IMG/VR virus record: IMGVR_UViG_3300027759_000013
Span: 1-46,073 of that record
Source: a virus
DNA: 46,073 nucleotides
Reading direction: 5' to 3' (one strand)
Numbering within the stretch: the stretch's first letter is position 1; every line of letters begins with the position of its first letter. Positions 16,677 through 24,428 of this stretch are shown one piece after another. The notes below the pieces were generated by a model, which was given only the letters and a program-made list of their open reading frames with translations, was not told the origin of the DNA and searched no databases. Position numbers and translations under genes: made by a program.

Positions 16677-16867
16677 GATACCATACCTCCATCTCCTTTA
16701 AATAAGTCTAATTCTTGTTGAGCTACATCTGTAGCAATACTAAATACACCACGTCTAACTAACTCTTTAATAGCTAAATCCATTAAGAATGAAGCTTCAT
16801 CAGGATCTACATGAAAGTCAAAGTCCAAAGACCCATCAGAGTTTTGTACACAATTGTTTATAATCAT
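16673..16867 (-). CDS. Small hypothetical protein, 64 aa
   Basis: The product reads MIINNCVQNSDGSLDFDFHV and then a helical DEASFLMDLAIKELVRRGVF. The 'DGSLDFDFHVDPDEASFLM..A' pattern recurs in small phage proteins of replication modules. It is acidic and soluble. It overlaps both neighbours, by 4 bases downstream and 32 bases upstream. Confidence 0.65.
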   Translation of the reverse strand: MIINNCVQNSDGSLDFDFHVDPDEASFLMDLAIKELVRRGVFSIATDVAQQELDLFKGDGGMVS

Positions 16868-17279
16868 TTAACCAATCCTTTCTAAAATCTAACCATTTAA
16901 ACTCATTGGCTTCCGCCCACATCCAATAAGTTGTTTTACTTCTTTTAGTAATTTTGTTATCAGGATTCATAAACAAAAAGATTACAGTTGTTTCAGGATG
17001 TGAATCTCTAAACCACACCATCTTTTGTCTTGTATCTAGATCTAACTTACCTTTAGCTTCAAGGTATATATTACGTTTACCTGTTTTAAAGTCAGGTATA
17101 TAAGTTCTTTCTTTTTCAGGTTGTATGTATTTAAACTTGTCAGGCTCATACTTAACTGATGGAAAGTTACTCTTTAAAATCTTCCAAACTTGTTCCTCTA
17201 GTTTGCTCTTGAATGAGTGTATCAAATCTTTCCTTCCAGTCTTCGTTTTCTTTACGTCTAATCCATAGGACTCGACCAT
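16836..17279 (-). CDS. Endonuclease I (T7 gp3-like Holliday junction resolvase)
   Basis: This is a PD-(D/E)xK nuclease. SFKSKLEEQVWKILKSN matches the T7 gp3 opening helix. YIPDF and IYLEAKGKLD form the catalytic Asp and Glu-x-Lys core, and KMVWFRDSHPETTVIFLF follows as in T7. It resolves branched DNA before packaging. The ATG at 17279 has no Shine-Dalgarno sequence. A TTG at 17225 with AAGGA upstream would give a shorter 129-aa form; both keep the catalytic core. The frame overlaps the 5'-3' exonuclease gene by 113 bases with the longer start. Confidence 0.85.
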   Translation of the reverse strand: MVESYGLDVKKTKTGRKDLIHSFKSKLEEQVWKILKSNFPSVKYEPDKFKYIQPEKERTYIPDFKTGKRNIYLEAKGKLDLDTRQKMVWFRDSHPETTVIFLFMNPDNKITKRSKTTYWMWAEANEFKWLDFRKDWLNDYKQLCTKL

Positions 17280-17877
17280 TCATTAGGAATTCTTCATCAT
17301 TACTATAAGCTTCCCTAACAGCGTTAAACAACTCTTGTTCTGTTACACAACCTACTAAAATCTTTTCTGCTTTTTTAGGACCAATCTGTTCAATACCTTT
17401 AATATTATCAGAACGGTCTCCAGTGAGACATTGCATGTAGAAATGACGCATACCTGAATCATTGGTAACTTCTTGAAACTCGTCTTTAACAAAGTTATAG
17501 TGCCGACCAGGAATCATAAGTAGGTCTTTGTCAATAGAGCATATGATTGTATCCTCTGTTTGAGCAATACCTAAAGCGTCGTCAGCCTCTTGTCCATCAA
17601 CCACCTCTGCATTGAATGTAGCGATAAGGTACTGTCTACATTTCTCAAGCCAGAATGGTTTCTCTTTAGGACGATGAGCTTTATACTCAGGATATATTGT
17701 ATACCTAAAGTTATTCTTTCCTGTTAAGAAGAGACGATACTCGGTCGCTTCAGTATTTACTAGAATGTTATCTATAAGATCTTCTGCTCTAGCATATACA
17801 AAGTCTTCGGCATCGTCTTCCTCTAACGTACAGGCAACCCTATACGCTACTATGTCAGCATCAATAAGAGCTTTCAT
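17167..17877 (-). CDS. 5'-3' exonuclease (flap-nuclease family, T7 gp6 role)
   Basis: This 236-aa protein starts ALIDADIVAYRVAC, the first metal-binding aspartates of FEN-type nucleases. It continues with KAHRPKEKPFW, GQEADDALGIA, CSIDKDLLMIPG and the helix-hairpin-helix part LTGDRSDNIKGIEQIGPKKA. It would remove primers and degrade DNA for recombination and nucleotide supply. It directly follows the SSB gene (shared base at the junction) in a replication order like that of T7. Confidence 0.9.
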   Translation of the reverse strand: MKALIDADIVAYRVACTLEEDDAEDFVYARAEDLIDNILVNTEATEYRLFLTGKNNFRYTIYPEYKAHRPKEKPFWLEKCRQYLIATFNAEVVDGQEADDALGIAQTEDTIICSIDKDLLMIPGRHYNFVKDEFQEVTNDSGMRHFYMQCLTGDRSDNIKGIEQIGPKKAEKILVGCVTEQELFNAVREAYSNDEEFLMNGRVLWIRRKENEDWKERFDTLIQEQTRGTSLEDFKE

Positions 17878-18386
17878 TATAAAGGGATGTCATCCTCTAA
17901 TTCATTAATTGCATCAATACCTGTTGATTTACTAAATACATAAGCTTCAAATTGTTTAGCTGTTGCAATAACATCTTCTACAGATTTACCAGCACCAAGT
18001 AATTCTACTGCACTAGATAAAGAAGATTGACGTACAATTAATATTTGACGTGCTGCTCTTTCTTCTTTAGTCTCATAGTTAGAACCTGTAACTCTACCAC
18101 CTGTTGCTGGTGCTGTTTGTTTAGTTTCTGACACAACGTTATCTCCTCCGATACCAGTCCATTGCCAATAACCATTAGCATCTTTTTCAGTTGTTACATT
18201 AAGTGATTCACCTTTGTTTAAATCTTTAATATGATTAAACACAGTTGGATTACTGAAAGACATTAGTTTTTTAGACTGTGTCTGACCTAGATCATTCTTG
18301 TATGTAACTTCGATTGATTGATATGATCGACCATTCTTAGCTGCATGTGTATTTGGTGCACCTACATCTACAATATTAATTAACAT
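17877..18386 (-). CDS. Single-stranded DNA-binding protein
   Basis: This 169-aa protein has an OB-fold-like N-terminus (MLINIVDVGAPNTHAAKNGRSYQSIEVTYKN begins it; TGIGGDNV ends it), a linker, and an acidic C-terminal tail NELEDDIPL. The tail resembles the SSB tip that recruits replication proteins. It lies between the polymerase and exonuclease genes. The fold call is inferred from pattern and context; T7 gp2.5 has a similar layout. Confidence 0.75.
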   Translation of the reverse strand: MLINIVDVGAPNTHAAKNGRSYQSIEVTYKNDLGQTQSKKLMSFSNPTVFNHIKDLNKGESLNVTTEKDANGYWQWTGIGGDNVVSETKQTAPATGGRVTGSNYETKEERAARQILIVRQSSLSSAVELLGAGKSVEDVIATAKQFEAYVFSKSTGIDAINELEDDIPL

Positions 18387-19092
18387 TCACTATCTCCATG
18401 TTACCCCAGTTAGGTCCAACTTGACACTCGACCCTCATGGGAAGGTTAAAATCTACCCCAAATAACTTCTTAAAGTTCAATGGGATATCGGTAAAACATT
18501 TATCAACTATTGATACTATACTAATATTATCCCATACTTTAGAATCAAAGTCAAGTATAATTGAATCATGTACAGTATTTATTAGTTTGATTCCTTGCAT
18601 ATCTTTAAGTCTATTACTCAAAGAAACTCTTGCTATAGCCATTAGGTCAGCTCCTAACCCTTGTACAGGGTAATTTAATATCTTTGTTCTTGGCCATTTA
18701 GCTTGTCCACTTCTAACCTCAGGTTCGTAATAATAGATTCGTCCTGTAGGCATAGTTAATTTTCTATCTCTTTTAGCGTCATTGACAATGTCAACATGCC
18801 ACTCTCCGAGTCGTACATATTTTGCATAGAATTGATCAATAACTCCTTGCCAGAAAGTTTCTCCACCAATGTTTTTAAAATCGGGATCCCTTGCATAGCT
18901 CCAGGCTGACCCTCCATATATAAGTCTGAAGACGAAAGTCTTTGCGACCAGTCTACTTGGTAATCCAAATCTTTCTTGGTTATCACTATGTTGATCAACA
19001 TTATTTAATACCTCCTCAATTGCTATTGGATCTTGACTTAAGTAAGCTGCACATACCCATTCTAGTGCCTTAGCATCAGCTTGTAACAGCAT
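18376..19092 (-). CDS. DNA polymerase A, C-terminal (palm/fingers) subunit, split gene
   Basis: This 238-aa product carries all polymerase catalytic motifs. Motif A is QADAKALEW (D6), directly at the N-terminus; motif B is RLVAKTFVFRLIYGG; motif C is NTVHDSI. It lacks the exonuclease and thumb, which are in the gene upstream (19076-20245). The frame is +1 relative to that gene. I start at ATG 19092 because GGGAG lies 5 bases upstream; longer starts at 19128 or 19125 overlap further and have no such site. It must pair with the N-terminal subunit to work. Confidence 0.85.
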   Translation of the reverse strand: MLLQADAKALEWVCAAYLSQDPIAIEEVLNNVDQHSDNQERFGLPSRLVAKTFVFRLIYGGSAWSYARDPDFKNIGGETFWQGVIDQFYAKYVRLGEWHVDIVNDAKRDRKLTMPTGRIYYYEPEVRSGQAKWPRTKILNYPVQGLGADLMAIARVSLSNRLKDMQGIKLINTVHDSIILDFDSKVWDNISIVSIVDKCFTDIPLNFKKLFGVDFNLPMRVECQVGPNWGNMEIVNVN

Positions 19093-20245
19093 ACTTACTC
19101 CCAAATAATTGTTTAATTTCACCATCAAAGTTTTGCAAGTTAGGTTTACTAGATGATAGTCTACCTGTTCTAGCTACACATTGGTTAAGTTGCCCATGTA
19201 ATTTATTTATAGGCCAGTTCATATGAGTTCTAAGCTCAACCAGTCCTCTATAATAAGCTGTTAATCTTTTTTCTAGGGTAGATCTGGTTAAGATAAGTTC
19301 TATTAAATCTTTAGCTTTTTTAGTACCTCGTAACCCTTTAAGTGTGGCCTCATCAGTTGAGAAGTAACCCTCTTTTTCTAACTCAGATCTTTTTAATGGT
19401 GTTACCATTCTTTCAAATGGTATTAAGTGTTCAACCCATTTTTCTTTAGGTTGGCCCGCTCTTTCACCAGTTTTAAAAGTTCCAATGATTTCTCTTCTTT
19501 TAACCTTAATTGTCCCGCCATAGAGTAAAGAAGATACATGCTCACCGCTGGAAGGATTGAACTCAGCAAGAGAATGATATTGATAAAGCCCGTTGTCAAT
19601 AGCACTGATCCGTAATACAAGATCTTTAGCTCCCTCATTACATCCCTCTTCATCGTATAGTATACCATTGTATTCCATCTCCTCTAAAACCAATAAGTCT
19701 TGGTTATGTAAACTAATTAATCTTTGCATTTGTTTTGTACATAACGCAAATTCTTCTTGTTGTTTCTCATATACTTTTTGCGTTAACTGCAAATCACCTA
19801 GTAGATACTCTTCAAGGATATCTGCAGGGATGTTTGGTGTATCTATTTTATTGCTCCAATATTCTGTAGCAACAACATCAAGTTTACTACCCAAATTATA
19901 GTAAGCAGCGACACTGTTAAGACTTGGATAGGGATATTGTTGTCCCGTAAGTATAAAATGTACCAGCTGACAATCCCAAACACGCTTACCCACAAAGTTA
20001 ATTCCATATTTCCTAACCCAATGCAAATCAAACTTAAGATTAAAGCCAACCAATATTTCAGCATCATCAATTCTTTTTTGCACCTCGTCTAGTTTATTAC
20101 GGTAAGGATCATTTCCGTATTCAATTGCATAGCAGTCATTACCATTAGCATCTGTTATCCCAATGTAACATAGTTTGTTTGATTGGTCAAATGAGTTTCC
20201 CTTATTGCTGATGGTTGTTTCAACGTCTAAAACTAGGCTCCGCAC
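19076..20245 (-). CDS. DNA polymerase A, N-terminal (3'-5' exonuclease/thumb) subunit, split gene
   Basis: This 389-aa product begins at GTG 20245 with AAGGAG 7 bases upstream. VLDVETT is the Exo I motif, VGFNLKFDLHWV Exo II, and LEEYLLGDLQLTQKVYE Exo III. The thumb follows, then the polymerase-family motif ARTGRLSSSKPNLQN (about residues 360-374). It stops 16 codons later, just where motif A should come. The rest of the enzyme is in the next gene, which overlaps by 17 bases in another frame. The break is exactly between conserved motifs, so both pieces look intact. Confidence 0.87.
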   Translation of the reverse strand: MRSLVLDVETTISNKGNSFDQSNKLCYIGITDANGNDCYAIEYGNDPYRNKLDEVQKRIDDAEILVGFNLKFDLHWVRKYGINFVGKRVWDCQLVHFILTGQQYPYPSLNSVAAYYNLGSKLDVVATEYWSNKIDTPNIPADILEEYLLGDLQLTQKVYEKQQEEFALCTKQMQRLISLHNQDLLVLEEMEYNGILYDEEGCNEGAKDLVLRISAIDNGLYQYHSLAEFNPSSGEHVSSLLYGGTIKVKRREIIGTFKTGERAGQPKEKWVEHLIPFERMVTPLKRSELEKEGYFSTDEATLKGLRGTKKAKDLIELILTRSTLEKRLTAYYRGLVELRTHMNWPINKLHGQLNQCVARTGRLSSSKPNLQNFDGEIKQLFGSKYAVTS

Positions 20246-20391
20246 TCTCCTGCTCCTTTGTTAAGTGGATAGTATTTGTTAGCTGATTCCAGCATTGTAT
20301 CACCTACATCCATAATATCTATTATGTCATACAAATCTGCACGAGTCAAGTCAGGTCTTGCTTTTAATACTATATCAAATTCATTATCCAT
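20233..20391 (-). CDS. Small hypothetical protein, 52 aa
   Basis: The frame starts one base after the helicase stop (TAAATG) and reads MDNEFDIVLKARPDLTRADL. It continues DIIDIMDVGDTMLESANKYY and ends GAGECGA, overlapping the polymerase GTG by 13 bases. Its end supplies the AAGGAG of the polymerase gene. It is acidic and helical; a replication partner is possible from place only. Confidence 0.65.
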   Translation of the reverse strand: MDNEFDIVLKARPDLTRADLYDIIDIMDVGDTMLESANKYYPLNKGAGECGA

Positions 20392-21633
20392 TTATATGTC
20401 CTCATATCTAGCAATTTCAGGTTTAATTAATACTTGCGTAGAGCCATGTCGTAGATCAGGTGATGTATCTTTATCACCAATAAGTTTATTCTTAGTAATG
20501 TTAAAGTACCTAGATCTACTAGTGTTATCTTGTTCTTTACCTATTCCCAAGATCCAGTCAGCTTCGCCTTGTTTGGCTGTCTTAGAGCCATCCACCATGT
20601 CCATGGTAAGAAATAGTTTACCTTCGGCTTCACCACTTGCTTGGGATACAGCAATAACTGGTGCGTATGTTTTAGATATCTCTCTAGCCCATTGATAGAT
20701 CTGTTTGAGTTCAAGGTCATTACGATCTCCTTTAAATCCACGGACTTTATCTATCTGGTCAAAGATAATAAGAGCGGGGTTGTATTGTTTAAGTACAGAT
20801 TCAATTCTATTTTTACTACTTGAATCTTCAAAGTCTAGAATCTTAATACGGTTATTTGTTATTGCTTTATATCGTGCTTTATTAGTCTGTTTGTCTGCAA
20901 ATAATGCTTGCGTAGTAAGGCCCAGTGTAGCTTGATAGACTCTGATGCCAACCTTAGTTCCCTGTTCTTCATTATTAAACCACAGTATATCACCTTCAGT
21001 CTGACTGACCATATGCGTAATCTCACTTGCAAGAAATGTAGTCTTACCTGTCTCGGGACGAGCAAAGATAAACCCAAAGTCACCCTTACGCAAAGATCCA
21101 AGACTTTTATTAAGCCAATTAATACGCCAACGCAAACCAGGTGTAGCAATTTGAGTGTCGTAAAGGTTATCCAAATCCATGTCAACCGGAGTAATTTCAT
21201 CTGCTTCCACCTCTTGATGTTCAAAGTTATTAAATAATTCTAGTAGCTCTGCTGTAGATTTCTTACCAGCTTCTACATCTAGAGCCATAAGTGCTACTTG
21301 TCCAGCAAGGGAACGTCTTCTGTGTTCCTCTAACAGTCCAATGATTGCTTCCATGTTAGTGATGTCTTGTTCATAGACATCTTTTAACAGCAATTCTAAA
21401 TCTTTTCTTTCATTATCTTTTAATAAATAATTACTATTATAAAATATATCTAATTCATTTAGATTAATATTATTATTATTAATATATTTATTATAATATA
21501 AATCTATCATATTAAATAATTTATATAATTCATTATAATTAATCTTAATATAATTAATATTAACATACTTGTAGTATTTTGTAAAGATAATTTTATCTTC
21601 ACAAAACAATTTAATTATTTGTTTCTCAACCAT
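20392..21633 (-). CDS. Replicative DNA helicase, DnaB/T7 gp4 C-domain family
   Basis: This is a RecA-fold ring helicase of 413 aa. Walker A is FARPETGKTTF (about residues 190-200), Walker B is ALIIFDQIDK, and there is a SQASGEAEGK loop and a C-terminal YFNITKNK. A conserved 'GLRWRINWLNKSLGSLRKGDFGFI' entry precedes Walker A. The first 75 residues are extremely rich in Asn, Ile and Tyr and are coded by almost pure A/T DNA. In T7 helicase and primase are one protein; here they are two genes overlapping by 19 bases. Confidence 0.88.
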   Translation of the reverse strand: MVEKQIIKLFCEDKIIFTKYYKYVNINYIKINYNELYKLFNMIDLYYNKYINNNNINLNELDIFYNSNYLLKDNERKDLELLLKDVYEQDITNMEAIIGLLEEHRRRSLAGQVALMALDVEAGKKSTAELLELFNNFEHQEVEADEITPVDMDLDNLYDTQIATPGLRWRINWLNKSLGSLRKGDFGFIFARPETGKTTFLASEITHMVSQTEGDILWFNNEEQGTKVGIRVYQATLGLTTQALFADKQTNKARYKAITNNRIKILDFEDSSSKNRIESVLKQYNPALIIFDQIDKVRGFKGDRNDLELKQIYQWAREISKTYAPVIAVSQASGEAEGKLFLTMDMVDGSKTAKQGEADWILGIGKEQDNTSRSRYFNITKNKLIGDKDTSPDLRHGSTQVLIKPEIARYEDI

Positions 21634-22310
21634 TGGTTGATTTCTCCTGTAGAATATTCTTTAGGATCGTTGGGTGTAATTATTACATCCGAGTCAATAC
21701 CTTTTTGTTTGATATTTCTAGCCTGTTTAACAGCTTCAATTGCTTTATCCCTATCCAACCATAGGCAAACCTTTTTAAAGCGTTTAAGGATGGTTTCTGT
21801 GAGTTCTAGAGATATAATTGAACCTAGTAGGGGAGTTACTGTAACATTTTTATTAGCTTTAGCTATTTTAATAGCAGAAATTACATCCTCTACACATATA
21901 AGTATATCACCTAACCCATAGAATAGCAAGGGTTTTTTACCTTTAGCTATATACTTTGGCCCATAGTTACTGAAGTTTCTAGCTTGGTAATATTGAGGTG
22001 TATTGACAAGTACTAACATTTGATTATTAGAATTCCATCCAAGTTTGTATGTATCAACATCTTGTTGCGTAATACCATACTGAAGCAACCATTGCATTGG
22101 TTCTATTGGTATATCATTAGTAGTAAAAATATCAAGCTCATTAGATGGCATCGCTCCGTCTACTCCACTCTGCAATCTACTTCGCACAGAATTAAGATCA
22201 TTCTTTTGCTTTCTATAACCACATCCAAAGCAATAGAAACCATCAGAATATTCTGCTAGATTATCTTTACTCCCACATTTGGGGCAATTAGTATGTTGAA
22301 TGAAGGCCAT
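21615..22310 (-). CDS. DNA primase, T7 gp4 N-domain type
   Basis: This 231-aa protein has a zinc site made of C9, C12, C27 and C30 (CPKCGS and CFGCGYRK), which reads template recognition sites. The TOPRIM core shows ILICVEDVISAIKIA (catalytic Glu) and VCLWLDRDKA (DxD). It would lay RNA primers for lagging-strand synthesis. It lies directly upstream of the separate helicase gene, and the pair equals T7 gp4 cut in two. Confidence 0.88.
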   Translation of the reverse strand: MAFIQHTNCPKCGSKDNLAEYSDGFYCFGCGYRKQKNDLNSVRSRLQSGVDGAMPSNELDIFTTNDIPIEPMQWLLQYGITQQDVDTYKLGWNSNNQMLVLVNTPQYYQARNFSNYGPKYIAKGKKPLLFYGLGDILICVEDVISAIKIAKANKNVTVTPLLGSIISLELTETILKRFKKVCLWLDRDKAIEAVKQARNIKQKGIDSDVIITPNDPKEYSTGEINQWLRNK

Positions 22311-22498
22311 TAGTGTCCATTATAAGCATCAGTTAATCTTTTAGAATCTACTTTGACAACTTCCCCCGTAGACTTATCAAGTTCATATTCAGGTAATTCT
22401 TTTTTCTTTTTAAATATCTTATCCCAATTATCTTCACCCTCTTTAGATAGTCTTTTATTAATAAGTCTATCCCCTGTAATATCATTCTTTGTAGCCAT
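22310..22498 (-). CDS. Small basic hypothetical protein, 62 aa
   Basis: It reads MATKNDITGDRLINKRLSKE, then WDKIFKKKKELPEYELDKST. It is lysine-rich, soluble and probably helical. It shares its last base with the primase start, and its own start overlaps the preceding zinc protein by 17 bases. Similar 'DITGD.I..K..S..Y..N.D.IF' proteins occur beside phage primases, but I know no function. Confidence 0.65.
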   Translation of the reverse strand: MATKNDITGDRLINKRLSKEGEDNWDKIFKKKKELPEYELDKSTGEVVKVDSKRLTDAYNGH

Positions 22499-22703
22499 TT
22501 AACAAATCCCCTTCTAAATCATCTAATTCATTTTCATCTTCAATAGATTCTTCATCTCGTAAGTCTTCACGAACAATAGATTCTATGTCTTGTTCTACAT
22601 TATGAAAACAATGATTACATAAGTCAACATATTCCCCTGTTGTAGCTGATTTACGAGTAGATTCAAAATCATTTAAGTTTTTATTGCAAGCTATACAACG
22701 CAT
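22482..22703 (-). CDS. Small zinc-finger protein, 73 aa
   Basis: Two CxxC pairs, MRCIACNKNL and LCNHCFHNV, about 25 residues apart, form a probable zinc knuckle. The C-terminal half is very acidic (RDEESIEDENELDDLEGD). It may act as a nucleic-acid or protein adaptor in the early region. A GGGG run lies 9-10 bases before the start. Confidence 0.7.
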   Translation of the reverse strand: MRCIACNKNLNDFESTRKSATTGEYVDLCNHCFHNVEQDIESIVREDLRDEESIEDENELDDLEGDLLNGYKE

Positions 22704-22716
22704 TATAATACCCCTT

Positions 22717-23469
22717 TTAAGTTATAGTCTTATAATAATTGTATATGGCTTTTGAATATTTGTCAAGCGTTGTTCCTTCTAATCCTGGTGCAGTATTAAC
22801 TTCGAAGACAAATAATTTATTATCGATAAGTCGATGACCTATGTCAACAGCACCAAAGTCTAGCCCTAATAATTTTACGGCTTCTATTGATGATGATAGT
22901 AGTTCTTCGGACGGTAGTATTTCTGCCCTTGTATACACCCATCCATTTGCATGGTTACGAACACCTGATCCCCCTAGGGATCCATTACGCTTACGCTTCA
23001 TTTGAACATCAAGTACCTTGTCTTTAAATACATGAACACGATACTCATACTTATGTTTAGTATGTAATGTATATAGTGGTGCATGTACAAGTCTATCACC
23101 ATCATTACATATAACAATACCATTACCACTATGTCCCATAGTTGTTGTACGACAGTATACTTTAAGTCCCAAGTCAAGCCATTGTTGTGCTTCATTAGGA
23201 TTAGTAGTCCAGTCTGGCACATGTTTAAAAGATTTAGTACGGTATTCTAGAAAAGTATTTAGTTTGTTACTAGCCAAGGCAATAGCCTGTGGCTTATTGA
23301 GATCCTGTTCCATCCAACGAAAGTGTGGTGGTGTAGAGCTACCCCAATTAACTATAACATCCTTGCGTCTAGCATTATAACTAGATGACACCCGTAACAC
23401 ACCAAGTGTACGGGCTAATCGTTTAGCTGATACGCTACCAGATTTATATGGAAAGATTTTAAGACTCAT
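22717..23469 (-). CDS. ATP-grasp carboxylate-amine ligase (COOH-NH2 ligase type)
   Basis: This 250-aa protein has an ATP-grasp layout. The lysine/glycine region is YCRTTTMGHSGNGIVI. EYRVHVFKDKVLDVQMKRKR follows, and the metal-binding end is FGAVDIGH...LFVFEVNTAPGLEGTT. Such enzymes join a carboxylate to an amine using ATP. It is the last of three coupled genes (24428-25990, 23466-24428, then this one by ATGA overlap). From memory this combination matches phage peptide-ligase clusters predicted by Iyer and colleagues. The substrate is unknown. Confidence 0.82.
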   Translation of the reverse strand: MSLKIFPYKSGSVSAKRLARTLGVLRVSSSYNARRKDVIVNWGSSTPPHFRWMEQDLNKPQAIALASNKLNTFLEYRTKSFKHVPDWTTNPNEAQQWLDLGLKVYCRTTTMGHSGNGIVICNDGDRLVHAPLYTLHTKHKYEYRVHVFKDKVLDVQMKRKRNGSLGGSGVRNHANGWVYTRAEILPSEELLSSSIEAVKLLGLDFGAVDIGHRLIDNKLFVFEVNTAPGLEGTTLDKYSKAIYNYYKTIT

Positions 23470-24428
23470 TTAGTTTTTCCTTTCAATAAAGAAGGTGCTG
23501 CATAGTTATGATATGGTGGTACACCTACTGGATCTACAGGACAATTTAAATAATCTTCATCATCTAAAGCAAAGTCATCTAAAAAGTTTAGTGAATGGAA
23601 TGGAACATTGTAAATAAATTTAGGTTTATCTTTATCTGATCCATCACTATCTAACATAAGGTCACATGTAAAGTTTTGATTGACTGCTACAACTTCACAT
23701 ATTTCCCCTGTTTCATGCACAGTTAGAGTACCTGGGTCAGCTATGTCTTCTAGTAATTCTACCATGTCACCAATTACTACTGCTGTTTTAGTTTTAATCT
23801 TTGTTACTGGTTTTTTGTAAGTGTCTTTAATCCAGTCAGTGTTATTCCAACTGTAGTCTTTACCTTTGTATCCTAAGGATACTGGTGCTACATATGGTTT
23901 GTAACTGTTGTTAGAATACCATACACCATTATCCCATACACCTTTATCTTCATTCATAATCTTGTGGTTCCCATGTCTATCAAGGAACACAAGTTTACTG
24001 TATCCAATACGACCTTCGATAAGGTTTATGATTGGATCTTGGAAGAGAGCCAAGTTACCCCACTTATGTACAAGTGGCTGAAGAATTGCATTATTAAATC
24101 CAATGGTATCGCTATGATTAGAATCACCGAAGCCACTAATAATCCCATTGTGCACAAAACCAATTGCATTATTAACTGCAAAGGGATGACAATTTGTTGT
24201 ATCAATTTTACCATGAGTTTTTATCCTAAAGTGAATGACTGCTTGTTTGTGTTCATGTTGTTTGAATGCATTATAAAAAGAATCATAACTAAAGAATCCT
24301 TTTTCTATGTGTAGCTTTTTATCTTGAGCATACATAAATCCAGCACCATCAGGGTTGGAATTATAGCACTCGGTAAGTGTTTCTTGAGATAAGATTTTAT
24401 CTGCAGGTTTATAGATTGCAATACACAT
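23466..24428 (-). CDS. Class II glutamine amidotransferase (Ntn hydrolase)
   Basis: The 320-aa product starts MCIAIYKPAD, placing the nucleophile cysteine at position 2, ready after Met removal. NPDGAGFMY, HFRIKTHGKID, NCHPFAV and FVHNGIISGFGD are the standard GATase II core motifs. It releases ammonia from glutamine, or works in reverse on gamma-glutamyl amides. The C-terminal third has a small beta domain (DMVELLEDIADPGTL, GEICEVVAV) that may hold a partner or substrate. It sits between the amidoligase and ATP-grasp genes with one- and four-base overlaps. Confidence 0.88.
   Translation of the reverse strand: MCIAIYKPADKILSQETLTECYNSNPDGAGFMYAQDKKLHIEKGFFSYDSFYNAFKQHEHKQAVIHFRIKTHGKIDTTNCHPFAVNNAIGFVHNGIISGFGDSNHSDTIGFNNAILQPLVHKWGNLALFQDPIINLIEGRIGYSKLVFLDRHGNHKIMNEDKGVWDNGVWYSNNSYKPYVAPVSLGYKGKDYSWNNTDWIKDTYKKPVTKIKTKTAVVIGDMVELLEDIADPGTLTVHETGEICEVVAVNQNFTCDLMLDSDGSDKDKPKFIYNVPFHSLNFLDDFALDDEDYLNCPVDPVGVPPYHNYAAPSLLKGKTK

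Noticed and set aside
19060-19140. Programmed +1 frameshift making a fused DNA polymerase
   Set aside because: I see no recognised +1 slippery site; AGC TGA is a poor one. A good ribosome site for separate initiation is present. It remains possible but is not favoured.
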